Positions 17,168 through 26,768 of a stretch of DNA of 64,000 nt are shown in pieces. Under the pieces are notes generated by a model that was given only the letters and a program-made list of their open reading frames with translations, searched no databases and was not told where the DNA came from. The first letter of the stretch is position 1, and each line of letters starts with the position of its first letter. The DNA comes from Burkholderia sp. Leaf177 (GTDB lineage Bacteria; Pseudomonadota; Gammaproteobacteria; Burkholderiales; Burkholderiaceae): assembly GCF_001424345.1 (NCBI RefSeq), contig NZ_LMPF01000002.1:62001-126000 (forward strand), written 5' to 3'. The position numbers were made by a program, and so were the translations under genes.

Positions 17168-18613
17168 ATGAACTACATCTCGACACGGGGCGCCGGCATA
17201 GGCGAGCGCCACACTTTCTCAGACATCCTTCTAGGCGGCCTCGCCAAAGACGGCGGCCTTTATTTGCCCGCGGAATATCCGCGCGTGACAGCGCAGGAAC
17301 TGGACGCGTGGCGCTTACTGTCCTACGCCGATCTTGCTTACGAGATCCTGCGCAAATTCAGCGACGATATCCCCGAGGAAGACCTGCGTTCGCTCACACG
17401 CCGCACCTACACGGCGGCCACATACAGCAACGTTCGCGATCACGAAAGCGCTTCGCAGATCACGCCGATCAAGACGCTTGGCGTGGAGAACGGCACGACG
17501 CTGTCACTGCTGGAGTTGTCCAACGGGCCAACGCTCGCGTTCAAGGACATGGCCATGCAGCTGCTCGGCAATCTGTTCGAGTACACGTTGGCCCAGCATG
17601 GCGAGACGCTCAACATTCTCGGCGCGACTTCCGGCGACACCGGCAGCGCGGCAGAATACGCAATGCGCGGCAAACAGGGCGTGCGTGTGTTCATGCTTTC
17701 GCCGCATCAGAAAATGAGCGCGTTCCAGACGGCGCAGATGTTCTCGCTGCAGGACCCGAACATTTACAACCTGGCGGTGGCCGGCAACTTCGATAATTGC
17801 CAGGACATCGTCAAGGCTGTATCGAATGATCACGCGTTCAAGGCCGCCAACAAGATCGGCACGGTCAATTCGATCAACTGGGCACGCGTGGTTGCGCAAG
17901 TCGTCTATTACTTCAAAGGCTATTTCGCCGCAACGAAATCGAACGCCGAACGTGTGTCGTTCACGGTGCCTTCGGGTAATTTCGGCAATGTCTGCGCGGG
18001 GCACATTGCGCGAATGATGGGCTTGCCGATCGAGCAACTCGTCGTCGCCACGAACGAAAACGACGTGCTCGACGAATTTTTCCGCACCGGTGTTTATCGT
18101 GTGCGTACCGCCGCCGAGACGTATCACACGACGAGTCCGAGCATGGATATCTCGAAGGCATCGAATTTCGAGCGTTTCGTGTTCGATCTGCTCGGGCGCG
18201 ACCCGGCTCGCGTGTTGCAACTTTTCCACGATGTCGAGGAAAAGGGCGGTTTCGATCTTGCCGCCAGCGGCGATTTCGCGCGTGTGAAGGAGTTTGGTTT
18301 TGTGTCGGGACGCAGCAGCCATGCGGATCGTGTGGAAACCATCCGCGACGCGTTCAACCAATACAACACCATGATCGACACCCACACGGCCGACGGCCTG
18401 AAGGTGGCGCGCGAACACCTGAAGCCGGGTATTCCGATGATCGTGCTGGAAACCGCGCAACCAATCAAATTCGGCGAAACCATCCGGGAGGCCTTGCAGC
18501 GCGAGCCGGAACGTCCGGCAGCTTTTATTGGCATGGAAGAATTGCCACAGAAGTTCGATATCGTCAGCGCTGACGCGGGCGTGGTGAAGGCGTACATCGC
18601 TGAGCGCGTATAG
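17168..18613 (+). CDS. thrC: Threonine synthase
   Basis: 481 residues, the long form found in proteobacteria and fungi. The N-terminal YISTRGAG motif and the PLP lysine in NGPTLAFKDMAMQ are visible, with the phosphate-binding loop ATSGDTGSAA and the conserved SGNFGNVCAGHIA. It converts O-phosphohomoserine to threonine. It is directly downstream of hom; no thrB is present in the window. Confidence 0.97.
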   Translation: MNYISTRGAGIGERHTFSDILLGGLAKDGGLYLPAEYPRVTAQELDAWRLLSYADLAYEILRKFSDDIPEEDLRSLTRRTYTAATYSNVRDHESASQITPIKTLGVENGTTLSLLELSNGPTLAFKDMAMQLLGNLFEYTLAQHGETLNILGATSGDTGSAAEYAMRGKQGVRVFMLSPHQKMSAFQTAQMFSLQDPNIYNLAVAGNFDNCQDIVKAVSNDHAFKAANKIGTVNSINWARVVAQVVYYFKGYFAATKSNAERVSFTVPSGNFGNVCAGHIARMMGLPIEQLVVATNENDVLDEFFRTGVYRVRTAAETYHTTSPSMDISKASNFERFVFDLLGRDPARVLQLFHDVEEKGGFDLAASGDFARVKEFGFVSGRSSHADRVETIRDAFNQYNTMIDTHTADGLKVAREHLKPGIPMIVLETAQPIKFGETIREALQREPERPAAFIGMEELPQKFDIVSADAGVVKAYIAERV

Positions 18614-18755
18614 GCTCGGGAATGGCGGCGGCGGGGCATTCTGAAGAACGCTGCGCTGCCCGACTATCGGGCGTTTGCGCTGCAACGCCGCAAATCGTCG
18701 CAAAAACTGCTAAAATTGCAGGTTTTTCGCCGTACACCATTCAAAAGGACGCGCT

Positions 18756-20324
18756 GTGCTGTCTACTGCCAATATCACCATGCAATTCGGGCCGAAGCCC
18801 CTCTTCGAGAACATTTCGGTCAAGTTCGGGGAAGGAAATCGCTACGGCCTGATTGGGGCGAACGGCTGCGGCAAATCCACGTTGATGAAAATCCTGGGCG
18901 GCGACCTGGAACCAAGTTCGGGCACCGTAATGCTCGAGCCGAACGTTCGTTTGGGCAAATTGCGCCAGGATCAGTTCGCATATGAAGACATGCGCGTGAT
19001 CGACGTGGTGATGATGGGCCACACCGAGATGTGGAAAGCCATGTCCGAGCGCGACGCCATTTACGCGAACCCGGACGCGACCGACGACGACTACATGCAC
19101 GCCGCCGAACTCGAAGCGAAGTTCGCGGAATACGACGGCTACACGGCTGAGGCGCGTGCTGGCGAACTGTTGCTGGGAATCGGTATTGCGATCGAAGATC
19201 ATACGGGACCGATGAGCAATGTCGCGCCGGGCTGGAAGCTGCGCGTGCTGCTGGCCCAGGCCCTGTTTTCGAAGCCGGACGTGTTGCTGCTCGACGAACC
19301 GACCAACAATCTGGACATCACGTCCATCCGCTGGCTGGAAGACGTACTGAATCAGTACAACTCCACCATGGTGATCATTTCCCACGATCGGCACTTCTTG
19401 AACCAGGTCTGCACGCACATGGCAGACATGGATTACGGCACGCTCAAGGTGTATCCGGGTAATTACGACGACTACATGCTGGCTTCGGCCCAGGCGCGCG
19501 AACGCCAGGCGAGCGCGAATCAGAAGGCGAAGGATCGCGTGGCCGATTTGCAGGATTTCGTGCGCCGCTTCTCGGCGAACAAATCGAAGGCGCGCCAGGC
19601 GACCAGCCGTGCAAAGCAGATCGAGAAGATCAAGATCGAGGAGTTCAAGCCTTCGTCACGTCAAAACCCGTTTATTCGTTTTGAGTTCGAGAAGAAGCTG
19701 CACAACATCGCGGTCGTGGCCGACGGCATCACCAAGAAATATGACCGAACCATCTTTAATCACTTCAACCTGAGCGTGCAGCCGGGCGAACGGATTGCGA
19801 TCATCGGCGAGAACGGTGCGGGCAAGACCACGCTGCTACGCGCGCTGAAGGGTGCAATCGAGCTGGACGGCGGCACGGTCAAGTGGGCGGAAAACGCGCT
19901 GGTTGGCTACATGCCGCAGGACACGTACGAAGAGTTTCCAAAGGACGAGACGCTGACCGACTGGGTGGATCAGTATCGTCAGGACGGTGATGACGACCAG
20001 ATGGTCCGCGGCACTTTAGGCCGTCTCCTGTTCAATGCCGACGATATTAAAAAGTCCGTGAAGGTGCTCTCGGGTGGCGAAAAAGGCCGCATGATCTGGG
20101 GCAAGCTGATGCTCGGCCGTCCGAACGTCTTGTTGATGGATGAGCCGACCAACCACATGGACATGGAATCAATCGAGTCCTTGCAGATTGCGCTGGAAAA
20201 GTACGAAGGCACGCTGATCTTCGTGTCGCACGACCGCGAGTTTGTGAATGGATTGGCGAACCGCGTGATCGAAGTGAAAAACGACGGAACGATTCGTGAC
20301 TTTGGCGGCACGTACGAAGAGTAG
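18756..20324 (+). CDS. ybiT: ABC-F family ATPase, YbiT type
   Basis: 522 residues, close to E. coli YbiT. GTG start with AGGA 6-7 bases upstream. Two ABC domains: Walker [10 protein letters not shown] and GENGAGKTT; Walker [12 protein letters not shown] and [11 protein letters not shown]. The first signature motif is the YbiT-like [16 protein letters not shown] instead of LSGG, while the second is LSGGEKGR. A basic linker lies between the domains. ABC-F proteins bind the ribosomal E site and adjust stalled translation; they are cytoplasmic and have no membrane partner. Confidence 0.93.
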   Translation: MLSTANITMQFGPKPLFENISVKFGEGNRYGLIGANGCGKSTLMKILGGDLEPSSGTVMLEPNVRLGKLRQDQFAYEDMRVIDVVMMGHTEMWKAMSERDAIYANPDATDDDYMHAAELEAKFAEYDGYTAEARAGELLLGIGIAIEDHTGPMSNVAPGWKLRVLLAQALFSKPDVLLLDEPTNNLDITSIRWLEDVLNQYNSTMVIISHDRHFLNQVCTHMADMDYGTLKVYPGNYDDYMLASAQARERQASANQKAKDRVADLQDFVRRFSANKSKARQATSRAKQIEKIKIEEFKPSSRQNPFIRFEFEKKLHNIAVVADGITKKYDRTIFNHFNLSVQPGERIAIIGENGAGKTTLLRALKGAIELDGGTVKWAENALVGYMPQDTYEEFPKDETLTDWVDQYRQDGDDDQMVRGTLGRLLFNADDIKKSVKVLSGGEKGRMIWGKLMLGRPNVLLMDEPTNHMDMESIESLQIALEKYEGTLIFVSHDREFVNGLANRVIEVKNDGTIRDFGGTYEE

Positions 20325-20371
20325 CTGGCGAGCCAGGGCATTCAGTAATTCGTAGTTGACTATCCTGGACT

Positions 20372-20408
20372 GCAAAGAGCCCGTTTCGTAACGAAGCGGG
20401 CTCTTTGC
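20372..20408 (+). terminator. Intrinsic terminator after the ABC-F gene
   Basis: A 12-bp helix GCAAAGAGCCCG/CGGGCTCTTTGC, extended by the inner TTCG/CGAA pair. There is no long T-run, so termination may be incomplete. Confidence 0.7.
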
Positions 20409-20566
20409 GTATAGGGAAAGCAAACCCAAAAACCTGCAACAAAACAAACCGCAAACACGTTCACTCAAAGGAAACACCGCATAGTCGAACTAGGTTGATA
20501 AATCGCAAAGTGCGTTTGTCTAACCTCCTGCAAGCTCAAAACTTTGACGCAGGAGTTAACCCTTAC

Positions 20567-21727
20567 ATGACGCCTCTTTCCCCCTTGACCATTCGCGGCC
20601 GCACCTTGCTTCCTGTTGTGCAGGGAGGCATGGGCGTGGGCGTATCCGCGCATCGGCTGGCAGGTTCGGTTGCGAGAGAGGGTGCAATGGGCACGATTGC
20701 GAGCATCGACCTGCGTCACCATCATCCCGATCTGATGGAGCAATGCCGGCAGGATCCCGTAGTGGCAACGCTGGAAGCCGCGAATCAGACCGCACTTCGC
20801 CGGGAAATCATCGCAGCCAAGCAACTCAGCGAAGGCCGCGGCATGATTGCCGTGAACGTGATGCGTGCGGTCGCGTCCTACGCGACGGCGGTGAAAACGG
20901 CGTGTGATAGCGGTGCGGACGCCATTGTCATGGGGGCAGGTCTGCCGCTTGATTTGCCGGACATGACGCAAGGCGTCGATATCGCGCTGATCCCCATTCT
21001 TTCGGATAGCCGCGGTATTGCGCTGGTGCTGAAAAAGTGGATGAAGAAGAATCGTCTGCCCGATGCCATCGTGATCGAACATCCGGCGCACGCGGGCGGC
21101 CATCTAGGCGTGGCGAGCCTGGCGGATATCCCGAATGAGCGTTTTGAGTTCGCGCGCGTGATCGATGAAACTATGCTCACCTTCGATGCACTCGGTCTCA
21201 GCCGTACGCAGATCCCATTGATCGTGGCAGGAGGAATCGACAGTCACGCTGCCGTTCGGCATTGGCTTGCTGCCGGCGCGTCCGGCGTGCAACTTGGAAC
21301 GGCGTTCGCGGTGACTGAAGAAGGTGATGCGCATCCGGAATTCAAGCGCATTCTCGCGGATGCAAAACCTGACGACATCGCGGAATTCGTGAGCGTGACC
21401 GGTTTGCCGGCGCGCGCCGTAAAAACGCCGTGGCTCGTGAAATACATGCGTCAGGAAACTAAGATCCGCGAGAAAATCGGCACGAAAATGCAGGAATGCG
21501 AGACCGGCTTAAATTGCCTTGTTGCCTGCGGCTGGCGGGACGGTATCGAGAAATTTGGGCATTTTTGCATCGATGCCCGTCTGTCCGCAGCTCTTCGCGG
21601 CGATCGTCAAACCGGATTATTCTTTCGCGGACGCGAGGCGCTTCCATTCGGATCGGCGATTCGCACCGTGCGCGAATTGCTCGACTTGCTGGTCGCGGAC
21701 ATTCGCCCTGCCGCGCAACCTTCCTGA
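20567..21727 (+). CDS. Nitronate monooxygenase (2-nitropropane dioxygenase family)
   Basis: 386 residues with the start at 20567, preceded by AGGAG. TIM-barrel FMN enzyme: GGMGVGVSAHRLAGSVA near the N-terminus, the flavin site IVMGAGLPLDLP, EHPAHAGGH and VAGGIDSHAAVRHWLAAGASGVQLGT. Family members oxidise alkyl nitronates such as propionate 3-nitronate to aldehydes and nitrite. The C-terminal Cys-containing segment (ECETGLNCLVACGW) is seen in long family members. Confidence 0.9.
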   Translation: MTPLSPLTIRGRTLLPVVQGGMGVGVSAHRLAGSVAREGAMGTIASIDLRHHHPDLMEQCRQDPVVATLEAANQTALRREIIAAKQLSEGRGMIAVNVMRAVASYATAVKTACDSGADAIVMGAGLPLDLPDMTQGVDIALIPILSDSRGIALVLKKWMKKNRLPDAIVIEHPAHAGGHLGVASLADIPNERFEFARVIDETMLTFDALGLSRTQIPLIVAGGIDSHAAVRHWLAAGASGVQLGTAFAVTEEGDAHPEFKRILADAKPDDIAEFVSVTGLPARAVKTPWLVKYMRQETKIREKIGTKMQECETGLNCLVACGWRDGIEKFGHFCIDARLSAALRGDRQTGLFFRGREALPFGSAIRTVRELLDLLVADIRPAAQPS

Positions 21728-21749
21728 AGACGTTCTATACGGACCCGAA

Positions 21750-21953
21750 TCAAACTTTATCGCGTGTGAAACGCATCGCCGAGGCTTCGCGGTTGATGCG
21801 CTCCCAAATGACGCGCTTTTCGTCGTCGCTCAGAAATACCCAATTCGAGACTTCGAACGCGGTGCGGCCGCAACCCTTGCAGACGTCGTCGAAGAGAGTC
21901 GAGCACACGCCAATACATGGGCTGTCGGGTAGATCGTGAAGATTCGATGCCAT
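21750..21953 (-). CDS. DUF1289 Cys-rich small protein (YdhL-like)
   Basis: About 67 residues. It has the DUF1289 signature SPCIGVCSTLFDDVCKGCGR, four cysteines arranged CxxxC...CxxC that probably bind zinc or a cluster, followed by W-x-LSDDEKRVIWERI. Function unknown. An in-frame ATG at 21971 would add six residues; the inner start fits the family better. It is convergent with the nitronate monooxygenase gene. Confidence 0.82.
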   Translation of the reverse strand: MASNLHDLPDSPCIGVCSTLFDDVCKGCGRTAFEVSNWVFLSDDEKRVIWERINREASAMRFTRDKV

Positions 21954-22020
21954 AAGACGCCTGTAAAGCAAACGCTGTCTGTGTCAAACGGCAGCGTCCG
22001 CGCGAAAAGTGAATCCGATT

Positions 22021-23313
22021 TTACCGCGCAATGCTGTAACCGATCCGCGCGATCCAATGTTGCCGCTGGTTGTAGTCGAGAATGTCCTCGCCGTAACCGT
22101 TGAAATATCCCACCCAAAGATAACCGCCCCAGGCGCTGTTGATGAGTTTGGCGAGCGGGTAGGTGAACTGGGCATTGACGCTGCCGTATTTCGCCTTGGT
22201 CCCTTTGCGCAAGGTCGCAGCGAGCTGCCAGCTTTCCGGGCTGCCGTATTTCACGAGCAAATCCACGTATCCGCGATAGTCCTGGATGTCCTCGTTGCCG
22301 CTCTTCGTGATGTAGTAGTAAATCTTCGGCGATATGGTCAGGTGGTTCGAATTGACATCGCCGAAATCCCAGGTCGGACGTACGAACGCAATGTTGATCG
22401 CGCGCGAGTCGGCGCCGCTCTTGCCGTTCGATTCATGCCCGATGCCCGCCGTCACGCCCATGCGCGACCAGAGCGAACTCTTCCAGCCCGTGTCCTGCAC
22501 GTAATAGAACAATTGCGGTTGATAGCTGGTGTCGCGGAACGGCGCGGATTCGGCGGACAAGTCCCAGATCGATGTCTGCGTGTATGCAAGATACAGGTTG
22601 TCGAGGAAGCTGCGCGAGCGCGGATCATCGGGCAGCATCAACCGGTATTTGAAGCTGAACTGGAACTTGGCGAGGTTGTCGCCGTTCTGGCCATCGGCGA
22701 AATACATGGGCTCGAACGTCGATAAACGGCCGCTCAGCATGCGGTCGCTGGTCGGCGTCGGAACAGCCGACGTATTGGCCGCTGCTTCGGCACTTGCCAA
22801 TTGCTGCGGCGTTTTCGCCTGAGTCTCGGCGGTTTCGGCGGCAACGACCTGAGCCTGATTGTCCCCGCGATTCAGCACGATCAGCATCGGCGATGAATCG
22901 AAACCTACCGGATCCACTTTCACCGTGCCGCGAGCCGTTTCCGGCCAGGGCGCCGAATAACGGACTTTTCGATATTGCCCGGGGCGCAAGGTGAGTTTGT
23001 CGGGCACGTTGGCTTCGCGTGCAAGCGCGAGCGGCTTGGGCGGCAAGTCGCCGTTTGTCAGCGTGACGGTCAGGTTGCGCGGGACATCGACGGTGAGCGA
23101 CTTCTTGTCGTCATCGCTGTAAAGCAACGTGAGTTCCAGCGGCTGTTGAGCTGCGGCTTCCCGAACGGGTTGCAGCACCGACACAGTTGCTTGCGCCGTC
23201 GCCGCCCAGCAGAGGCCTGCGCTGAAGGCGGCAACAAACGGGGTGCAACGGAAAGCGCCGGAAATATCGCGCTGGGCTAAACGGTTGATGAACTGCGATG
23301 GGCCTCGGGCCAT
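22021..23313 (-). CDS. pldA: Outer-membrane phospholipase A1
   Basis: 430 residues. Signal peptide (cleavage near AQA, ~42), a periplasmic extension of about 150 residues, then the OMPLA barrel. Catalytic motif GIGHESNGKSG supplies His and Ser, with the Asn of the triad slightly downstream (RAIN). It hydrolyses phospholipids that reach the outer leaflet of the outer membrane and is calcium-dependent in E. coli. The long N-terminal extension is usual in beta-proteobacterial members and absent from E. coli PldA. Confidence 0.9.
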   Translation of the reverse strand: MARGPSQFINRLAQRDISGAFRCTPFVAAFSAGLCWAATAQATVSVLQPVREAAAQQPLELTLLYSDDDKKSLTVDVPRNLTVTLTNGDLPPKPLALAREANVPDKLTLRPGQYRKVRYSAPWPETARGTVKVDPVGFDSSPMLIVLNRGDNQAQVVAAETAETQAKTPQQLASAEAAANTSAVPTPTSDRMLSGRLSTFEPMYFADGQNGDNLAKFQFSFKYRLMLPDDPRSRSFLDNLYLAYTQTSIWDLSAESAPFRDTSYQPQLFYYVQDTGWKSSLWSRMGVTAGIGHESNGKSGADSRAINIAFVRPTWDFGDVNSNHLTISPKIYYYITKSGNEDIQDYRGYVDLLVKYGSPESWQLAATLRKGTKAKYGSVNAQFTYPLAKLINSAWGGYLWVGYFNGYGEDILDYNQRQHWIARIGYSIAR

Positions 23314-23436
23314 GAAACGATCGTCCTTGTTGCGTTGATTGGCATCGGGCGCGCCGATGCGGCAAGGGACGACTCAGTGCTTCTCCTTGCCGTCTTTAGC
23401 GCGGCTCACATCCGCAGAACGCCGCTGCGCGCACGC

Positions 23437-23464
23437 ATCGCCGGGCTTTTTAGTTACCGGCGAT
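23437..23464. other. Stem-loop upstream of pldA
   Basis: ATCGCCGG and CCGGCGAT form a perfect 8-bp stem around a T-rich 12-base loop. It lies between mntH and pldA and may act as a terminator for mntH or as a leader structure. Confidence 0.4.
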
Positions 23465-23609
23465 GTTTCGTGAAACGCAGAATTGTAGACGCGATGAAGG
23501 TCTAGCTCGCAATGCGCTGCAAAACGGCGAATTAGAGCAAGAAGTGGTCCCGGGCGGAAATATTGCCCGATCGTGAGACGTTAGTCGCGGAGACTTAAGG
23601 CCTCAACGT

Positions 23610-24959
23610 TCAAACATCCGTCACCAACTGCCACAACAAAGCGACGTTCAACACCACGATGATTCCGGCGCACATCCACGCAAGCCCAAGCGGAATGCGT
23701 CTGACGCGCCATCGGCCCATGAGGCCGGCATCGGAGGCGAAGCGCACGAGCGGAATGACCGCGAGCGGCAGTTGCAGGCTCAGCACGACCTGGCTCGCGA
23801 CAAGCAGCTGATTGGAACCGTGTTCGCCGAATGCGCCAACCGCCAGCAGCGCCGGTCCTATTGCAAGCGTGCGGGTCAAAAGCGCCCGCGCCCAGCGCGC
23901 GATTTTCAGTTGCAGGAATCCTTCCATCACCGCCTGGCCCGCGAGTGTGCCGGTGACGGTCGCGTTCAGGCCGCACGCCAATAGCGCCGCTGCAAAGATG
24001 ATGCTCGCCCATTGACTGCCGACGAGCGGGGCGATCAGGCGGTGTGCATCGGCGAGATCGCTTACGTCGTAATGGCCGCTTGCGTGAAAAACCGCTGCGG
24101 CCACGATCAACAACGACGCGTTCACCGTGAAAGCCAGGCCGAGGGACGCAAACGTATCGATGTTCACGCCTTTCATGGCGTCGGAGATGGCTTCGTCGTC
24201 ACCGTTTTTCGCGTGATCCTTGACGAGCGCCGAGTGCAAATAGAGGTTGTGCGGCATCACGGTTGCGCCGAGGATACCCGCCGCGAGCCAGATCATGCCG
24301 GCATCGCGCAAGAGCGCGGCGGGCGGCGCGAGACCGGCCAGAGCGCCACGCCACGAAGGATTCGCAAGCGCCAGTTCGACCACGAAGCAAAAGCCGACGA
24401 AAAAAATCAGCGTCGTGATGACGATCTGCAACGGGCGTTGTCCGCGGCTTTGCAGCGCGAGCATGGCGAAGGTGCCGACGGCGGACATCAGTACGCCGAC
24501 CGTCAGCGATACCCCCAGCAACAGTTGCAAAGCCACGGCGCTGCCGACGACTTCGGCGACATCGCACGCAATGATCGCGATCTCGCAGGTGATCCAGAGA
24601 AAGACCGTGGTGCGGCGGCTATAGCGCGCGCGGCACAATTGGGCCAGGTCGCGTCCGGTCACGACGCCTACTTTCGATGCCACCCATTGCAGCAGCAATC
24701 CCATCAGGCTTGCGGCCAGCACCACGCTCAACAATTGATAGCCGTACTTCGCGCCGCTTCCAAGCGCTGTCGCCCAGTTTCCCGGGTCCATATAGCCGAC
24801 CGCGACGAGCGCGCCCGCGCCAATAAACGAAAACCATCGTCCGCGAACGCGAGGGGAGCCGTCGGGCGGTCCGCCGCGATGATCGACTTCGGGCGTGGTT
24901 TCAGTCGGCGGATGGTCCGCGGAGCCGGTCTGGTCGAGAGCGGACGAATTCGTGTTCAT
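23610..24959 (-). CDS. mntH: Nramp-family divalent metal (Mn2+/Fe2+) transporter
   Basis: 449 residues with about 11 membrane helices. Metal-site motifs are present: MDPGNWATAL in helix 1 and ATVMPHNLYLHS in helix 6. It imports manganese or iron across the inner membrane with protons. An unusual hydrophilic N-terminus of about 38 residues (Thr/Pro/Gly-rich) precedes the first helix. The gene is monocistronic; its upstream region is shared with potF. Confidence 0.93.
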   Translation of the reverse strand: MNTNSSALDQTGSADHPPTETTPEVDHRGGPPDGSPRVRGRWFSFIGAGALVAVGYMDPGNWATALGSGAKYGYQLLSVVLAASLMGLLLQWVASKVGVVTGRDLAQLCRARYSRRTTVFLWITCEIAIIACDVAEVVGSAVALQLLLGVSLTVGVLMSAVGTFAMLALQSRGQRPLQIVITTLIFFVGFCFVVELALANPSWRGALAGLAPPAALLRDAGMIWLAAGILGATVMPHNLYLHSALVKDHAKNGDDEAISDAMKGVNIDTFASLGLAFTVNASLLIVAAAVFHASGHYDVSDLADAHRLIAPLVGSQWASIIFAAALLACGLNATVTGTLAGQAVMEGFLQLKIARWARALLTRTLAIGPALLAVGAFGEHGSNQLLVASQVVLSLQLPLAVIPLVRFASDAGLMGRWRVRRIPLGLAWMCAGIIVVLNVALLWQLVTDV

Positions 24960-25471
24960 GCAGTTCTGAGGCCTCTTTCCGGTACGGGAAAGTGAAGCGG
25001 ATGGAAAAATGGCGAGTCCTGCGCTTGCGGTATTCCGGCTTATGACGTCGTGATGGGCATACGCCGCTATGAGTTAATCAGCAACCATCGTTCCGCTTCA
25101 AACAGACCCCTGATGGCGCGACAAAAAAGCCCTTCAATCCGATAACAGCGGAAAAGCCTCCGAATAATGACATTACGCAAGAAAAGATGCTTTCAGATTC
25201 AATGGCGGCATTGTGGTCTTTACGGAATTCGTGCATGGCGACGCGGACTCCAGCCACAACGCATCGACCAGCGCCAGTGCTTGCCGATCGTGATGCCGCG
25301 CCTGTGAACTTTGCGCGACAATTCCTCCCAATTGTTTTTTGGTGCAACACGTTTTGGTGATAGTTTTCGTTTTTTTGCAGAGTCTCGTTTGAGCACGCAG
25401 CGCGCAGGAAAAGGGTTCATCGAGGCGAGGGTGGTCAATGGTCGGCAAGTCGAAAGGACGGAGAAACTGAT
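24960..25471. other. Divergent intergenic region mntH / potF
   Basis: About 510 bases. It holds the promoters for mntH (left) and potF (right). A short inverted repeat CATACGCCGCTATG is at 25058-25071. I saw no riboswitch-like pairing and no convincing ORF. Confidence 0.4.
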
Positions 25472-26617
25472 ATGGCAAAAAAATTGGCGGACCAGTTGTC
25501 AAGGCGCAGAAGCGCAGCGGCGCTTGCAATAACCACGCTGGCGACAGCTGGTGCAATGGCCTTGACGGCGCCCGTAGAGGCGTTGGCGAAAGACACGCAG
25601 CTCAACGTCTACAACTGGTCGGACTATATTGCCAAGGACACCATCCCGAACTTCGAAAAACAGTCGGGCGTGAAGGTCAAGTACGACAACTACGACAGCG
25701 ACGACACGCTTCAGGCCAAACTGCTCACCGGCAATTCGGGCTATGACATCGTGGTTCCGACCAGCAATTACGCAGGCAAGCAGATCGCCGCCGGCATTTT
25801 TTCTCCGCTCGATAAATCCAAGCTCCCCAACCTGAAATATCTCGATCCCGATCTGATGGCACTGGTCGCCGGCGCCGATCCGGGCAACCAGTACACCGTG
25901 CCCTGGGCGTACGGCACGACAGGTCTTGGCTACAACGTGACCAAGGTCCAGCAGATCCTCGGCAAGAATGTTCCGCTCGATAACTGGGACATCCTGTTCA
26001 AGCCGGAAAACATCTCGAAACTGAAGGCGTGCGGCGTGTCGGTGCTCGATGCGCCCGACCAGATGTTCGCGGCAGCGCTGCATTACATCGGCAAGGATCC
26101 GATGAGCACGAATCCGGCCGACTATCGCGCCGCGCTCGCCATGCTCAAAAAAATTCGCCCGTACATCACGCAATTCAACTCATCGGGTTATATCAACGAC
26201 CTGGTGGGCGGCGACATCTGCTTTACCTACGGCTGGTCCGGCGACGTGGTGATCGCCAAGCACCGGGCGGTCGACGCGAAGAAGGCGTTCAAGATCGAGT
26301 ACTACATTCCGAAGGGCGGCGCGCCGGTCTGGTTCGACGTGATGGCGATTCCGAAGGACGCAAAGAACAAGGAAGCCGCGCTCGAATGGATCAATTACAT
26401 CGAGACGCCGCAGGTTCACGCCGCGATTACCAACGAAGTGTATTACCCGAGCGCGAACAAGGAAGCGCGCAAATTCGTATCGAAGGACGTGGCTGAAGAT
26501 CCGGCTGTCTATCCGCCGCAGGACGTGATCAAGACGTTGTTCTTGCTCAAGCCTTTGCCGCCGGAAATCCAGCGTTTGCAGACGCGGTTGTGGACGGAGC
26601 TTAAATCCGGCCGATAA
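25472..26617 (+). CDS. potF: Polyamine (putrescine) ABC transporter periplasmic binding protein
   Basis: 381 residues. Signal peptide of ~40 residues, then the PotD/PotF fold: LNVYNWSDYIA, YDIVVPTSNYAGKQ, VPWAYGTTGLGYN and a C-terminal helix ending in LWTELKSGR. It delivers putrescine-type polyamines to the PotGHI permease. AGAAA lies just upstream of the ATG. A hairpin terminator separates it from the ATPase gene, which would allow more binding protein than permease. Confidence 0.93.
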   Translation: MAKKLADQLSRRRSAAALAITTLATAGAMALTAPVEALAKDTQLNVYNWSDYIAKDTIPNFEKQSGVKVKYDNYDSDDTLQAKLLTGNSGYDIVVPTSNYAGKQIAAGIFSPLDKSKLPNLKYLDPDLMALVAGADPGNQYTVPWAYGTTGLGYNVTKVQQILGKNVPLDNWDILFKPENISKLKACGVSVLDAPDQMFAAALHYIGKDPMSTNPADYRAALAMLKKIRPYITQFNSSGYINDLVGGDICFTYGWSGDVVIAKHRAVDAKKAFKIEYYIPKGGAPVWFDVMAIPKDAKNKEAALEWINYIETPQVHAAITNEVYYPSANKEARKFVSKDVAEDPAVYPPQDVIKTLFLLKPLPPEIQRLQTRLWTELKSGR

Positions 26618-26652
26618 GCATTGGAATGCAGCAAGGCATACGATTCACGCGA

Positions 26653-26678
26653 GGCCCCTGGATATCCGGGGGCTTTGT
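26653..26678 (+). terminator. Hairpin (attenuator-type terminator) between potF and potG
   Basis: GCCCC pairs with GGGGC around the self-complementary GGATATCC core, then TTTGTT. It probably reduces read-through into the permease genes. Confidence 0.55.
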
Positions 26679-26768
26679 TCGTCGCTGGATTGAATGTCAG
26701 TATGGAATAAAGCGCAGTGGAACGAGGCAGCACGAACGCGCAAATGCGCAGGAGTTGGGCAGCAGATC

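Noticed and set aside
25058-25071. CATACGCCGCTATG as an MntR or Mur operator for mntH
   Set aside because: Only the CATA/TATG ends match; the spacing is shorter than in known MntR sites and the centre differs.
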